This document shows, piece after piece, positions 25,939 to 36,165 of a DNA stretch of 64,000 bases; within the stretch, counting starts at the first letter, position 1, and every line of letters begins with the position of its first letter. The notes below the pieces were generated by a model. It was not told the DNA's origin and did no database searches. It saw only the letters and a program-made list of their open reading frames with translations. This DNA is from Planktotalea arctica. Lineage in GTDB: Bacteria > Pseudomonadota > Alphaproteobacteria > Rhodobacterales > Rhodobacteraceae. The stretch covers positions 48,775 to 112,774 of the forward strand of contig NZ_MUHR01000008.1 of the NCBI RefSeq assembly GCF_002105285.1, in the 5' to 3' direction. Position numbers and translations under genes: made by a program.

Positions 25939-26526
25939 CTAAACCTTAGAGGCAGCTTTTTGTTTCGCCTCGAATTGCTCCCAAACGTGCATCCGCCCTT
26001 TTTGTCGTGCATCAGCCAACCACATTTTCTTACGCGCATCTGGCGTTTCCAGTCCACGATACACGCCGCCTGAATATTTGGGCCAGTCAATCGCGAGTCC
26101 GAGCTTGACCATTTCGGCAGAAAGATCGCGACCATCAGCCAAGGTGCACTTTGCAACGGTCCGCCCGTGCACATCTTCTTCGGAAATTTCAGCCTTCACT
26201 GTTTCTCCCTTGCAAAGGGACACCAAAGCCCACTTCGCTTTCTGGCCGAAGGGATGATTCATCTCCGGCGCATCTATTCCAAACAACCGAATTTGAGTCT
26301 TCTGAATGACAATTGAATCCCCATCAATCACATACGCAGCGCCTTGCAAGACTGATGATTTCGTCGTTGCCCGTGCGGTTTTGGCATCAAATGGTTTGGG
26401 TCTGTACCGTCGGTCAGATCGTACAGGCGGCCGATAATTCCCCTGCCGGCTTTGCCCAGAAATCATCCCACGCACCGCCAAAAAACATAAGACTCCTATT
26501 ATGATAATCCCAATCATGAAATCCAT
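25939..26526 (-). CDS. Membrane-anchored thermonuclease (SNase-like) family protein
   Basis: A 195-aa protein with one N-terminal membrane segment (IGIIIIGVLCFLAV) followed by a staphylococcal-nuclease fold: VIDGDSI, then IRLFGIDAPE (Arg and Glu of the active site) and HGRTVAKC (second Arg). All three catalytic positions of the family are kept, so it should be an active Ca2+-dependent nuclease facing the periplasm. Start taken at the second Met (26526) with AGGG about 9 bases upstream; the open frame allows 11 more residues. Confidence 0.85.
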   Translation of the reverse strand: MDFMIGIIIIGVLCFLAVRGMISGQSRQGNYRPPVRSDRRYRPKPFDAKTARATTKSSVLQGAAYVIDGDSIVIQKTQIRLFGIDAPEMNHPFGQKAKWALVSLCKGETVKAEISEEDVHGRTVAKCTLADGRDLSAEMVKLGLAIDWPKYSGGVYRGLETPDARKKMWLADARQKGRMHVWEQFEAKQKAASKV

Positions 26527-26693
26527 AAATTCAAACCCTTTTCCAGTACCTGCTAACAAAAACTAAACCGCACAAACATTGACATGATTATGAATACACA
26601 CCTTAGGACCGTCGACAATCAGCGATCCCCCTACTCCCCATTTGCCTCTCACCTCTCCCCGTGCTTTGCTCCCTCTCAAAGGGAGCCACATCC

Positions 26694-27857
26694 ATGCGCC
26701 GCATTTTTACTTATCTGACCCGTTTTTTCGGGATCGTCCTGATCCTCGCCATAACCATCGGCATTTGGAAGCGTGAAGAGATAACGCGTCTGCTTGCCGT
26801 CAACTCGCTTTTTAGCGAAGAAAAAATCGTCACGAATTTCTCAGGCATGAACGCGGCCTTCCTGTCCGTCGATGTGCCGCGCGGGGATGGGCCTGTGGCG
26901 GAACTTCCCGAAGGTACGCAAATAGCCCTGCCCACAGAAGTTAACCAATGGATCAAGGACCGCACCGTCACCGCGCTGGTCGTGCTGAAGGACGGCGCGC
27001 TGGTGCACGAGAGCTACCATCAAGGGACCACAGACACCGATTTGCGCATCTCCTGGTCCGTCGCCAAAAGCTATCTGTCGTCCCTTTTGGGCGTACTGCT
27101 GGACGAGGGTGCAATCGCCTCGCTCGACGAGCCCGTCACCAAATATGCACCCTCGCTCAAGGGCGGTGCTTATGACGGGGCCAGCATCCGTAATGTGCTC
27201 AACATGGCCAGCGGAGTAACGTTTGACGAGGACTACCTCGATCAAAGCAGCGACATCAATAAAATGGGCCGCGTGCTTGCGCTAGGCGGCTCCATGGACG
27301 GGTTCGCGGCTGATCTGAAAGAGACGTTCGCCGCGCCCGGCACAGACTGGCAATACGTCTCCATCGACACCCACATCATTTCCATGGTCATCCGCGGCGC
27401 AACTGGACGCGAGATTGCACCGCTCCTGTCCGAAAAGATCATTCAGCCCATGGGGCTTGAAGCCAGCCCCTATTATGTCACAGACGGCAACGGCGTCGCA
27501 TTTGTGCTTGGTGGTCTGAACTTGCGGACGCGCGATTACGCCCGCATGGGGCAGATGTTCCTGCAAAACGGCATGTATAATGGCCGCCAGATCGTACCTG
27601 CCGGTTGGGTCGCCGGCTCCACCGTGCCCTCCGCCCCGACCAGTGCGGGCGAATACGGCTACGGTTATCAATGGTGGATGCCCAAGGATGGACGGCCGGG
27701 CGAATTCCTCGCGCGCGGGGTGTATGGCCAGTACATTTACATAAACCGACCGCTTGGTGTGGTGATCGCGACCAATGGGGCCGACCGAAAATTTCGCGAC
27801 GAAGGCGTCGGCGACTATAACATCGAGATATTCCGCACCATAGCGACAGGAATCTAA
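26694..27857 (+). CDS. Serine hydrolase (class C beta-lactamase-like)
   Basis: A 387-aa protein from 26694, chosen because AAAGGGAG precedes it and the N-terminus becomes a basic residue pair plus a hydrophobic segment (membrane anchor or signal). The SxxK motif is SVAK in RISWSVAKSYLSS, and the usual YxN is YVS in DWQYVSIDTH. Related to EstB/6-aminohexanoate-dimer hydrolases and beta-lactamase-like esterases rather than resistance enzymes. It is four bases upstream of the DUF2237 gene. Confidence 0.88.
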   Translation: MRRIFTYLTRFFGIVLILAITIGIWKREEITRLLAVNSLFSEEKIVTNFSGMNAAFLSVDVPRGDGPVAELPEGTQIALPTEVNQWIKDRTVTALVVLKDGALVHESYHQGTTDTDLRISWSVAKSYLSSLLGVLLDEGAIASLDEPVTKYAPSLKGGAYDGASIRNVLNMASGVTFDEDYLDQSSDINKMGRVLALGGSMDGFAADLKETFAAPGTDWQYVSIDTHIISMVIRGATGREIAPLLSEKIIQPMGLEASPYYVTDGNGVAFVLGGLNLRTRDYARMGQMFLQNGMYNGRQIVPAGWVAGSTVPSAPTSAGEYGYGYQWWMPKDGRPGEFLARGVYGQYIYINRPLGVVIATNGADRKFRDEGVGDYNIEIFRTIATGI

Positions 27858-27860
27858 CAA

Positions 27861-28241
27861 ATGATCAAAGACCCCAGCATCAACGTCCTCGGGACCGCGC
27901 TTGACCTATGCGGCCTCGATCCACTCACAGGCTATTTTCGCGATGGCTATTGCAACACTTGCGCCTCCGACAGCGGCAGTCACACTGTTGCAGCCCTTCT
28001 CACGAAAGAGTTTCTGGCCTTTTCCAAATATGTGGGCAACGATCTGAGCACACCCCGTCCCGAGTTCGGATTTGCTGGATTGAAGGAAGGGGATGCGTGG
28101 TGCCTATGCGCCTCGCGGTTCCTGCAAGCGCATGATGATCGCTGCGCGCCGCTGGTCAATTTGGCTGCGACGCATCAACGTGCGCTCGACATTGTTCCCT
28201 TGGAGGTTCTGAAGCTCTATGACCACACTGCCCAATCCTGA
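27861..28241 (+). CDS. DUF2237 family protein
   Basis: A 126-aa cysteine-rich protein of the DUF2237 family: NVLGTALDLCG, TGYFRDGYCNT, and GDAWCLCASRFLQA with PLVNLAATHQRAL near the end. Function unknown; the conserved Cys and His suggest metal or thiol chemistry. It overlaps the following ADP-ribosylglycohydrolase gene by 23 bases. Confidence 0.9.
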   Translation: MIKDPSINVLGTALDLCGLDPLTGYFRDGYCNTCASDSGSHTVAALLTKEFLAFSKYVGNDLSTPRPEFGFAGLKEGDAWCLCASRFLQAHDDRCAPLVNLAATHQRALDIVPLEVLKLYDHTAQS

Positions 28242-29148
28242 CGCCAGCGCCCTTATGGGGGCGTTGGTGGGCGACGCCGCCGCGCTTGGCCTGCACTGGA
28301 TCTATGATCCTGCGCGCATCGCAAATGTGGGCGGCGCTGCGCCTGCGTTTACGCCGCTGGACCCTGCCAATTACACCGATGTCATGGCCTTCTTTGCGCA
28401 CAGCGCGCGCAAGGACGGCGATCTGAGCCAATATGGCGAGACCCTCGCCCTGGCGATGCGATCCGTTCAGGATCGAAAAGCCTTCGACATGCAGGCCTAT
28501 CAAACCGCCTACGCCGCGCATTTCGGTGCGGGCGGCAGCTATCACGGCTATATCGACCGCCCGACGCGGGGCACACTGGCCAATCTTGCCGCGGAACAAA
28601 TCGACCCCTCCGGCGTGGACGATGATCAACTCCCCGCGCTTTCCACCCTGCCCGCCATCATCGCGCGCTACCGCAAAGCGCCCGATTTCCACGCGCAGAT
28701 CGAATGCGCCCTCGCCGTCACCCACGTCAACGCCGCCGCGTACCACTACGCACTGATCTTCGCCGATCTGCTTGCGGATGTCTTGTCCGGCACGGCCTTA
28801 CCAACAGCGCTAGAAACCGCAGCCAAACGCGAGCCACTTTTGCAGGCGGCGCTCGCGCAAAAAAGTGTAGACAGCACTGCTTACGGCGAAGTGACGGGGC
28901 GCGCTTGTCATTTACACCAAGGCCTGCCCCTCGCCTTTCATATCCTCGCCCGCACAGGCAGTTTTAGCCAAGCTATCACCGCCAACATCCAAGCGGGCGG
29001 CGACAGTTGCGGACGCGCGATCGCTATTGGCAGCCTCGCGGGCGCGGCTTACGGCGTGCAAAATATTCCGTTGGACTGGATTCTTGCCACCAACGACGCA
29101 AAAGATCACTGGAGCCTTGCGCAAAATCTTTCCCACAGTTCTGAATGA
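28219..29148 (+). CDS. ADP-ribosylglycohydrolase family protein
   Basis: A 309-aa all-helical protein of the ADP-ribosylglycohydrolase fold. The first metal-binding region reads ALVGDAAALGLHW and the second GGDSCGRAIAIGSLAGAAYG, matching the family GDA and GGDxD...GA blocks, but GGDSC replaces the usual GGDTD, so one acidic ligand is lost. Activity on ADP-ribosyl groups is therefore uncertain; many bacterial members act on other substrates. Translationally linked to the DUF2237 gene. Confidence 0.85.
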   Translation: MTTLPNPDASALMGALVGDAAALGLHWIYDPARIANVGGAAPAFTPLDPANYTDVMAFFAHSARKDGDLSQYGETLALAMRSVQDRKAFDMQAYQTAYAAHFGAGGSYHGYIDRPTRGTLANLAAEQIDPSGVDDDQLPALSTLPAIIARYRKAPDFHAQIECALAVTHVNAAAYHYALIFADLLADVLSGTALPTALETAAKREPLLQAALAQKSVDSTAYGEVTGRACHLHQGLPLAFHILARTGSFSQAITANIQAGGDSCGRAIAIGSLAGAAYGVQNIPLDWILATNDAKDHWSLAQNLSHSSE

Positions 29149-29180
29149 CTAAACATGACTTTATTTTAAGGAACGAAAAC

Positions 29181-29729
29181 ATGTCCAAGATTACGCTTTT
29201 TTCCTCCGCCCTGCTTGCCGCCGCTCTGATGGTCGGCGCGCCCCAGACGGGTTTTGCTGCGGGCGAGGACACTCCGCCGAAAACCACCAATACCACGAAG
29301 AAATGCAAAGAGGGCAAAGTGTACGACGCCCAGTCCAAGAAATGCCTTGCGGTGGAATCGCATAATTTCAGCGATGATCAACTCTACCTCGCGGCGCGCG
29401 AAATGGCCTATGCGGGGCAATATCAAAACGCTTTGCACGTGCTGGATAGCGCGCAAAACCAGAATGATCCCCGCATTCTCAATTATCGTGGTTTCACCAA
29501 TCGCAAACTGGGCAATCACGCGGTTGCCATGCAGTTCTATGAGGCCGCACTAAGCATCAATCCAGATTACATCCTCGCACGCTCCTACATGGGCCAAGGC
29601 CTTCTGGCGCACGGCGACGCAATCGGCGCGCGCGCGCAGCTTGCCGAAATTCGCACTCGCGGCGGTCGCAATACCTGGTCCTATACGGCTCTCGCCCTGG
29701 CGCTGCGCGGTGTGCCATCTAACTACTAG
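29181..29729 (+). CDS. Secreted tetratricopeptide-repeat protein
   Basis: A 182-aa protein with a signal peptide (SALLAAALMVGAPQTGFA, cleavage near residue 26), a short Cys-x-Cys-containing segment (KKCKEGKVYDAQSKKCLAV) and about three TPR-like helical repeats (LYLAAREMAYAGQYQNALHV, RGFTNRKLGNHAVAM, AALSINPDYILARSYMGQ). Likely a periplasmic scaffold. Start at 29181 with AAGGA 8 bases upstream; an earlier ATG at 29145 overlaps the preceding stop. Confidence 0.85.
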   Translation: MSKITLFSSALLAAALMVGAPQTGFAAGEDTPPKTTNTTKKCKEGKVYDAQSKKCLAVESHNFSDDQLYLAAREMAYAGQYQNALHVLDSAQNQNDPRILNYRGFTNRKLGNHAVAMQFYEAALSINPDYILARSYMGQGLLAHGDAIGARAQLAEIRTRGGRNTWSYTALALALRGVPSNY

Positions 29730-29779
29730 GTCAAACTTGCATCGGCGCTGAAGGGCGTCGATCGCTTGATTTAATATTT

Positions 29780-29801
29780 ACGACACCAATATGTCGTTTT
29801 C
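29780..29801 (+). terminator. Weak candidate terminator after the TPR gene
   Basis: ACGACA (29780-29785) and TGTCGT (29792-29797) pair around a 6-nt loop and are followed by TTTT. The stem is short; assignment rests on its place 50 bases after the TPR stop. Confidence 0.4.
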
Positions 29802-29925
29802 CGTTGATCTCTGGGCATTTGCGCTATCTGTTAGAGACATCCAGCAGGCGTGGACCGCGCGCGCTGTGCAGCCATGCGCCTAACGCGCGGCTGGTTTCGC
29901 AATCCTTACCCTAGTCGAGAGCTCC

Positions 29926-31566
29926 ATGATCAATTCAGATATGATCCATCCCGCAGCCAAAACATATGCTGCCGAAGTCACCCAAGGCACCCTGTCGCGC
30001 CGTGAATTTCTAACGCGCGCCACCTCCCTCGGGCTAAGCGCCACCGCAGCCTACGGGCTTTTGGGCCTAGCCCAGCCCGTGCGTGCGGCCGCGCATGCCA
30101 AAGCAGGCGGAACACTTCGCATTGAATCTTCGGTCGTCGCGCTCAAAGATCCGCGCGCTTTCGATTGGCCGCAGATGTCGAATTACACGCGCGGATATCT
30201 GGAATATCTGGTCGAATATCAAACTGACGGCAGCTTCGCGCCCATGCTGCTGGATAGCTGGGAAGTAAACGCAGATGCCACAGAATACCTGTTGCGCGTT
30301 CGCCCCGGCGTAAAGTGGAACAACGGTGATGCGTTCACCGCCGCAGACGTGGCCTTCAACATCACTCGCTGGTGCGACAAGGCGGTCGAGGGCAATTCGA
30401 TGGCCGCTCGCATGAGCTCGCTCATCGATGCAGAAACCGGGAAGGCCCGCGAAGGCGCGATCACGGCAGAAGATGATCTGACCGTGCGCCTGACTCTGGT
30501 GCAGCCCGACATCACCCTGATTGCCGGTTTCTCCGATTATCCGGCGGCAATCGTCCATCAGAGCTTCAACGGCGATCCCTTGGACAATCCCATCGGCACA
30601 GGCCCCTATATGCCCGGTGAATTCGAGGTGGGCGTGAAGGCGGTTCTGATCAAGAACGAAGGTCACGACTGGTGGGGCGAAGGTGCCTATCTGGACCGCA
30701 TCGAGTATCTTGATTTCGGCACAGAGCAGGCTGGCATCGTCGCCGCCGTCGATTCCGACGAGGTCGACATGGTCTATGAATCCATCGGTGATTTCATCTT
30801 TGTGATGGACGGCATTGGCTGGGCCAAGTCCGAAGCGGTAACGGCTAACACGGTCGTGATCCGCCCGAACCAGACAGCCGAAGTCAACGGCACGGTGCCC
30901 TACGCGGATGCACGTGTGCGCCGCGCCCTAGCGATGGCGGTGGACAACAACGTGCTACTGGAGCTGGGCTTTTCAAACAATGGCCGGGTCGCTGAAAACC
31001 ATCACGTCTCACCGATCCATCCAGAATACGCAGAACTTCCAGCCCCCGTTTTTGACCCCGAAGGTGCTAAGGCACTGATGGAAGAAGCAGGCATGGGCGA
31101 TTTCGAGCATGAGTTGATTTCCATCGACGACACTTGGCGCAAGAACACATCGGACGCGGCTGCGGCGATGATGCGCGATGCGGGCCTGAACGTGAAACGC
31201 ACGGTTCTGCCCGGCTCGACGTTCTGGAACGATTGGGCGAAATACCCGCTGTCCACGACCGACTGGGCGCAGCGTCCACTGGGCGTGCAGGTTCTCGCCC
31301 TTGCCTATCGCTCTGGCGAGCCTTGGAATGAGAGCGCCTTTGCCAACGCAGAATTCGACGCGCTTCTGAGCGAGGCACTGGCGATTGCCGATGCCAAGCA
31401 GCGCAGCGTGGTCATGGCGAAACTGCAAAAGATGATGCAAGACGAAGGTGTGATCATGCAGCCTTACTGGCGCTCGATCTATCGCCATCACCGGGAAAAC
31501 GTGGTCGGCGCAGAAATGCACCCGACATTCGAAATCCACGTGAGCAAACTGGGTTTCGCAGCCTAG
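29926..31566 (+). CDS. ABC transporter substrate-binding protein, family 5 (peptide type)
   Basis: A 546-aa periplasmic binding protein of the DppA/OppA family. Residues 24-29 (SRREFL) open a Tat signal with cleavage near VRAAAHA (about residue 57). Family features include [35 protein letters not shown] and, near the end, [21 protein letters not shown]. Solute is probably a peptide or similar small cation. No permease or ATPase genes follow; the next gene is convergent trpB, so this subunit is orphaned here. Confidence 0.93.
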   Translation: MINSDMIHPAAKTYAAEVTQGTLSRREFLTRATSLGLSATAAYGLLGLAQPVRAAAHAKAGGTLRIESSVVALKDPRAFDWPQMSNYTRGYLEYLVEYQTDGSFAPMLLDSWEVNADATEYLLRVRPGVKWNNGDAFTAADVAFNITRWCDKAVEGNSMAARMSSLIDAETGKAREGAITAEDDLTVRLTLVQPDITLIAGFSDYPAAIVHQSFNGDPLDNPIGTGPYMPGEFEVGVKAVLIKNEGHDWWGEGAYLDRIEYLDFGTEQAGIVAAVDSDEVDMVYESIGDFIFVMDGIGWAKSEAVTANTVVIRPNQTAEVNGTVPYADARVRRALAMAVDNNVLLELGFSNNGRVAENHHVSPIHPEYAELPAPVFDPEGAKALMEEAGMGDFEHELISIDDTWRKNTSDAAAAMMRDAGLNVKRTVLPGSTFWNDWAKYPLSTTDWAQRPLGVQVLALAYRSGEPWNESAFANAEFDALLSEALAIADAKQRSVVMAKLQKMMQDEGVIMQPYWRSIYRHHRENVVGAEMHPTFEIHVSKLGFAA

Positions 31567-31636
31567 GCAGCGGCTCAAACCACTCTGATCCGCGTTTCTA
31601 TGCGCGGATCAGAGACCACCTTTTTGAAGTGGGAAG

Positions 31637-32881
31637 CTAGCGTCCGTCCTGACCACTCATGTCAAAACCAAGGTGGCGCGCGACAGAAAAGATATCCTTG
31701 TCGCCGCGTCCGCACATGTTCATCACCAGCAGATGATCGCTTGGCAGATCGCCCGCTATTTTCATCACATGCGCAAGCGCGTGACTTGGCTCTAGCGCAG
31801 GAATGATACCCTCCAATGCGCAAGACAACTGGAACGCCTCAAGCGCTTCCTTGTCGGTGATCGACACGTATTTGGCGCGGCCGATGTCATGCAGCCAAGC
31901 GTGCTCCGGTCCGATCCCCGGATAATCAAGACCCGCCGAGATAGAATATCCCTCAAGGATTTGACCATCGTCGTCTTGTAGCAAATAGGTGCGGTTGCCG
32001 TGCAGCACACCCGGGCGCCCGCCTGTTAGCGAAGCGCAATGCTCCATCTTCATGTTCACGCCTTTGCCGCCTGCTTCGACACCGATGATATTCACCGACT
32101 TATCGTCAAGGAACGGAAAGAACAGGCCCATCGCATTGGAACCACCGCCAATGGCCGCGATCAGCGTGTCGGGCAAACGGCCTTCGGCCTCGTGCATTTG
32201 CTCGCGTACTTCCTTGCCGATGATCGACTGGAAATCGCGTACCATCGCGGGATAGGGATGCGGGCCTGCGACCGTGCCAATGCAATAGAAGGTGTCACGC
32301 ACATTGGTGACCCAATCGCGCAGTGCATCGTTCATTGCGTCTTTCAAAGTGCCGCGCCCAGAGGTCACGGGAATCACTTCCGCGCCGAGCAGCTTCATGC
32401 GGAACACGTTGGGGGCTTGGCGCTCCACATCATGTGCGCCCATGTAAACGATGCACTTAAGACCAAATTTCGCGCAAACAGTTGCCGTTGCAACGCCGTG
32501 CTGGCCAGCGCCAGTTTCAGCGATGATGCGCGTCTTGCCCATGCGGCGCGCTAGAATGATCTGGCCCAGCACGTTGTTGATCTTATGCGCGCCGGTGTGA
32601 TTGAGCTCGTCGCGCTTCATGTAAATCTTTGCACCGCCAAGGTGCTGCGTCAGGCGCTCCGCATAATAGAGCGGCGAAGGGCGGCCCACGTAATGCGTCC
32701 ACAGATCGTGCATTTCGGCCCAGAACGTCTCGTCCGTTTTGGCCTTCTCGTACTCTTCCTCAAGCGAGAGGATCAGGGGCATCAAGGTTTCTGAAACGAA
32801 ACGCCCGCCGAAATCACCAAAACGGCCGTCTTCGTCGGGGCCGTTCATGAAAGAATTGAAAAGATCGTCCGCCATAGCCAT
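31637..32881 (-). CDS. trpB: Tryptophan synthase beta chain
   Basis: A 414-aa PLP enzyme that joins indole and serine to make tryptophan. The PLP lysine lies in [11 protein letters not shown], the phosphate loop is GGGSNAMG, and the conserved [18 protein letters not shown]-terminus is complete. It follows the esterase gene with a 55-base gap; trpF lies upstream in the same direction. Confidence 0.97.
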   Translation of the reverse strand: MAMADDLFNSFMNGPDEDGRFGDFGGRFVSETLMPLILSLEEEYEKAKTDETFWAEMHDLWTHYVGRPSPLYYAERLTQHLGGAKIYMKRDELNHTGAHKINNVLGQIILARRMGKTRIIAETGAGQHGVATATVCAKFGLKCIVYMGAHDVERQAPNVFRMKLLGAEVIPVTSGRGTLKDAMNDALRDWVTNVRDTFYCIGTVAGPHPYPAMVRDFQSIIGKEVREQMHEAEGRLPDTLIAAIGGGSNAMGLFFPFLDDKSVNIIGVEAGGKGVNMKMEHCASLTGGRPGVLHGNRTYLLQDDDGQILEGYSISAGLDYPGIGPEHAWLHDIGRAKYVSITDKEALEAFQLSCALEGIIPALEPSHALAHVMKIAGDLPSDHLLVMNMCGRGDKDIFSVARHLGFDMSGQDGR

Positions 32882-32936
32882 GTCTCCCTGCGCTTATCGC
32901 TTAGGTAGCGCGCGCGCCCCCCCTCGTAAAGCGCTC

Positions 32937-33800
32937 TTAGCGCTCTGGCTTTCGCCAAGGTGCCACGCGTTCAAAAAAGGTCCAGATTTCATCACTGGCA
33001 TAATAGCGATCACCAAACCCAATGGGCCAGTCATGGCCCAATTCCGACAGTTCGACCAATTCGCCAACCAAACTGTCATCTTCATCAAAATAGCGTGTCA
33101 CATGTCCGTTTGAGTATGAGCGTGATGCTTCGCGGCGAACCGCCCCATTCCAACTCGCCGCGCGTGCCACAACCTCAAACGCGCCGGGAACCTTTTCAAG
33201 CGGCACACCCTTGAGCAAGACCACATCGTCATCTCGCCCGTGGATATGCAAGGCAGGTACGCCGTTTTGCGCAGAGCAAGTCAACCAGTCGCTCGCAGTC
33301 ATCGCACCGGCAACAACAGCGATCGCGGCAAACCTTTCGGGCTCTGCACAGGCGAGGCGATACGCCATACTGCCGCCGTTAGAAAACCCCACCAGGAAAA
33401 TGCGTGCAGAATCCAGATCGTAAGTGCGCTGCAACTTATGAATCGCAGCCAGTAAAAAACCCAGATCGCTCGTCGCGCCAGCTCCTTCTTCCACATTCCA
33501 AGAGCGCTGACCGACGGCATCCTGCAAGGCTTGGGGATAAAGAACAACGGCACCGCGCAAGTCTGCACCGGCATCCAACTGCACAGTTTCGCGAAACAGC
33601 ATTGCCGTGTCGCCATGGCCATGCAGCGCAACGATCAAAGGTGCGCCAGAAGCGCCCTGCGGCGGCACATTCACAAAGTAACGGTATTTTACGTCCTCAA
33701 AGACATATCGCCCGGACACATCCGCCGACCCGATCTGTACGGTACAAAGCAAAATGAACATCGCCGCGAGCGTTCGTGTCAACGCGCGCGCGCCGCTCAC
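32937..33800 (-). CDS. Secreted alpha/beta hydrolase (LpqC / PHB depolymerase-like esterase)
   Basis: A 287-aa esterase with an N-terminal signal peptide ([20 protein letters not shown]), an ALHGHGD oxyanion segment, nucleophile GFSNGG, and HIHGRDDD plus ELGHDWP supplying Asp and His. Resembles polyhydroxybutyrate depolymerase-like and feruloyl-esterase-like secreted enzymes. Its ATG overlaps the trpF stop (ATGA), so it is co-translated with trpF although its function is unrelated to tryptophan. Confidence 0.85.
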   Translation of the reverse strand: MSGARALTRTLAAMFILLCTVQIGSADVSGRYVFEDVKYRYFVNVPPQGASGAPLIVALHGHGDTAMLFRETVQLDAGADLRGAVVLYPQALQDAVGQRSWNVEEGAGATSDLGFLLAAIHKLQRTYDLDSARIFLVGFSNGGSMAYRLACAEPERFAAIAVVAGAMTASDWLTCSAQNGVPALHIHGRDDDVVLLKGVPLEKVPGAFEVVARAASWNGAVRREASRSYSNGHVTRYFDEDDSLVGELVELSELGHDWPIGFGDRYYASDEIWTFFERVAPWRKPER

Positions 33801-34477
33801 TCCTGTGCACCGCGTACGAAGGCATGGATCAACGCTGTATCCTTGACGCCCGGCGCGCTTTCCACACCCGAACTGACATCGACCTGCCGCGCGCCCGTCA
33901 TGAGCACCGCTCGGGCAACGTTATCGGGGGTCAACCCACCGGCAAGCATCCAAGGCACGCCAAAATCGCGCCCTGCAATCAGACGCCAATCAAAGGCCAG
34001 CCCGTTGCCACCCGGCAACTCGGCCCCTTTGGGCGGTTTAGCATCAATCAACAGCTGATCTGCAACAGCCGCGTAGCTCTCAAGCGCAGGCAGATCATCC
34101 GCGTCCGCGACGCCCACCGCTTTCATCACAGGCAGACCATAGCGCGCCTTGACCTCGGCCACTCGTGCAGGCGTTTCGCTGCCGTGAAGTTGCAGAATAT
34201 CCAAAGGCACCGCCGCAGTGATCGCATCCAGCTCTTCATCGCTTGCGTTTACCACCAACGCGACCTTGGCGACGCCCAAAGGCACGTCCAGCGCCAGTTC
34301 GCGTGCAGTATCTATGCTGACATTGCGCGGGGATTTGGCGAAAAAGACGAAACCCACATAGCTTGCCCCGCCAGAGGCCGCAGCATGCACATCGGCGGGT
34401 GTGCTCAGGCCACAAATCTTCACCGAAATGCCAGTGCGCGGCGCTAACCCGCTACCCGGTGCGATCAAAACAGGCAC
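33797..34477 (-). CDS. trpF: Phosphoribosylanthranilate isomerase
   Basis: The TIM-barrel isomerase of tryptophan biosynthesis, with the signature [29 protein letters not shown] and a GGLTPDNV phosphate loop. Catalytic Cys is in KICG and Asp in VDVSSGVE. The start is uncertain: only GTG codons are available (34477, giving 226 aa, or 34423, inside the VKICGL motif), and neither has a clear Shine-Dalgarno. Downstream of lapA by about 6 bases. Confidence 0.94.
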   Translation of the reverse strand: MPVLIAPGSGLAPRTGISVKICGLSTPADVHAAASGGASYVGFVFFAKSPRNVSIDTARELALDVPLGVAKVALVVNASDEELDAITAAVPLDILQLHGSETPARVAEVKARYGLPVMKAVGVADADDLPALESYAAVADQLLIDAKPPKGAELPGGNGLAFDWRLIAGRDFGVPWMLAGGLTPDNVARAVLMTGARQVDVSSGVESAPGVKDTALIHAFVRGAQE

Positions 34478-34483
34478 GCCCGC

Positions 34484-34834
34484 TTAGCTGGCTTCATCCA
34501 GAAGCGCGAGCACGTCGTCTTTGCCCGCGTTCTGCGCGCCCTTCAGGCGCTTGATCTCACGGCGCATGCGATCCATCTCGCGCGCCTGCGCTGCCGCCTC
34601 GGCACGTTGCTTGTATTCACGTATCCACTCCCAAAGAAAGCCAATGAGCAGGCCCACGCCTACGCCGCCAAAAATCACAACAAACAAAGGCAGGCTGATC
34701 GAGTGGTTCAAACCCAGAAGCGACGCAAGATCGCCCGGCAGCAATTCAAGCGTGACCAACTTGCGATTGGCCAAAGACACGGCAATGAGAACCACCGCGA
34801 TCGCGGCGAGCAGGGCATACTTGATATAGCGCAT
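34484..34834 (-). CDS. LapA family membrane protein
   Basis: A 116-aa protein with two hydrophobic segments (LLAAIAVVLIAVSLANRKLVTLELLPG-type first helix split, then PLFVVIFGGVGVGLLIGFLWEW) and a C-terminal coiled coil rich in Arg, Glu and Ala. This is the lipopolysaccharide assembly protein A/DUF1049 architecture, involved in envelope assembly. It lies three bases after ihfB, an arrangement common in this order. Confidence 0.88.
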   Translation of the reverse strand: MRYIKYALLAAIAVVLIAVSLANRKLVTLELLPGDLASLLGLNHSISLPLFVVIFGGVGVGLLIGFLWEWIREYKQRAEAAAQAREMDRMRREIKRLKGAQNAGKDDVLALLDEAS

Positions 34835-34837
34835 TGG

Positions 34838-35119
34838 TTACTTTCCGTTCAGCCGGTCACGCAGCAGTTTTCCGGTCTTGAAGAAGGGTACATGTTTCTC
34901 GTCCACAGGCACGGATTCGCCTGTGCGCGGGTTGCGCCCGATCCGCGCGTCACGCTTTTTGACCGAGAAGGCCCCGAAGCCGCGAAGCTCCACACGATCA
35001 CCGCGCGACATGGCATCGGTGATTTCCTCGAAAACGGTGTTCACGATACGCTCGACATCGCGTTGATAAAGATGCGGATTTTCATCCGCCAGCTTTTGGA
35101 TCAGTTCGGATCGGATCAT
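34838..35119 (-). CDS. ihfB: Integration host factor subunit beta
   Basis: A 93-aa DNA-bending protein of the HU/IHF family. [18 protein letters not shown] is the classical IhfB N-terminus, and RNPRTGE carries the intercalating proline at the tip of the beta arm. The open frame extends upstream but the ATG at 35119 gives the normal length. It pairs with IhfA to bend DNA at specific sites. Confidence 0.96.
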   Translation of the reverse strand: MIRSELIQKLADENPHLYQRDVERIVNTVFEEITDAMSRGDRVELRGFGAFSVKKRDARIGRNPRTGESVPVDEKHVPFFKTGKLLRDRLNGK

Positions 35120-35417
35120 GGCGCAAGGCCCCCCCAGTATTCTTCTTGATATGTGTCGTCGCGTGGCAGCGAGTCCTTGGTTATAGACTATATGGACTTT
35201 CCAGCGTGGGAAAAGCCTGAACAGTGCGATTGGGGCAAATCTGTGGATTCTCGCTGGATATTCACCGCTATCACCCCTGCTTTCCTTAGGTTTGAGGTAG
35301 TGGCAGAACCACATTCAACCAATTTTCTACACACACCAGCGATTCGCAGCACTTCACCGCGGCTCCTTGCACGCACCAATTTCGGCTTGAAATCAAAGCG
35401 CTAACACTTCGCGCGTT
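35120..35417. other. Non-coding spacer upstream of ihfB
   Basis: About 300 bases without a convincing gene; two short overlapping frames on opposite strands look like chance. Contains AT-rich promoter-like stretches for ihfB (for example TATAGACTATATGG near 35181-35194), not resolved into a specific promoter. Confidence 0.45.
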
Positions 35418-35894
35418 TTATCTGTTTTCCAAAAAGTGGTAGGCATCCAGAATGGTCGTGCTCAGTCCCTCGAAGAACCCGTCGGCGGCAACGTCGATCA
35501 GTCCCGCTTGAGCGCTCTGCTCTTCTTCCTCGCTGGGCGCGTTCAGCGTCAACAGCGCGCTCGGGAATTTAAGCAATTCTCGATAGCTTGCCCCCTTGCC
35601 GTGTTTCAGCACATTGATCGCAAGGTAGTAGCCATGCACGCGATCCGCCAGATCGCCCTGCCCCGCTTCCACAAGCAGCCCCTTCAATTTGCGCGAGAAC
35701 GGACCGCGTTTGAAATGATGCTGCATGCGTGCCTCAAAGACCGTGAAAATGTCGACCGAAACCGCTTCTAGGCCTTTGATCGCACTTTGCCTGTCTGCGG
35801 CAGCGCTCGCGCCTGAAATGCGCGCTTCGAACATTTTCGCTTCCGCCCGCGCCGCGGCGACGAGATCGGGTATGCTGCTCTGGGTCGCGTCCAT
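35418..35894 (-). CDS. Conserved-looking hypothetical protein
   Basis: A 158-aa soluble, largely helical protein that I do not recognise. It has an acidic Ala-rich N-terminus, a basic middle (HHFKRGPFSRKLKGLLVEAGQGDL), a region with HGYYLAINVLKHGKGASY, and an acidic SEEEEQ loop. GC-rich codon use matches neighbours, and GAGAAAG precedes the ATG. It is transcribed in the same direction as ihfB but separated from it by about 300 bases. Confidence 0.7.
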   Translation of the reverse strand: MDATQSSIPDLVAAARAEAKMFEARISGASAAADRQSAIKGLEAVSVDIFTVFEARMQHHFKRGPFSRKLKGLLVEAGQGDLADRVHGYYLAINVLKHGKGASYRELLKFPSALLTLNAPSEEEEQSAQAGLIDVAADGFFEGLSTTILDAYHFLENR

Positions 35895-35960
35895 CGCTCT
35901 TTCTCCTTATGGCTTCCCCTCCCTTAAGCTATGCTGACGAGAATGATAGGGGTGGCAGCC

Positions 35961-36146
35961 ATGAAGATGCCCGCCCTTTGTGATTTGCACCGCGACATCG
36001 CCGCTACGCCTTGCTCCGACTCCCTGCTTTGCGTGCATATCCACAACGCGTGCGACATGTCAGGCTACATCGACGATCGCGCCGAGGCGGTAAAAGGGGG
36101 CTCTGAGCACGCCGAGCGGTATGCGCGTTTGAGTGATCGCTTTTGA
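35961..36146 (+). CDS. Possible small cysteine-containing protein
   Basis: A 61-aa frame with four cysteines and several His residues (CDLHRDI, CSDSLLCVHIHNAC). GGTGG lies about 8 bases upstream of the ATG at 35961 and GC3 is high like the neighbours. No homology is recognised, and it could be chance. It sits between a hypothetical gene and the rpsA terminator. Confidence 0.3.
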   Translation: MKMPALCDLHRDIAATPCSDSLLCVHIHNACDMSGYIDDRAEAVKGGSEHAERYARLSDRF

Positions 36147-36165
36147 GCCATCATCCACTTTCAAA

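Noticed and set aside
35153..35404. 83-codon plus-strand frame upstream of ihfB
   Set aside because: Competes with a similar minus-strand frame, and neither shows coding signals.
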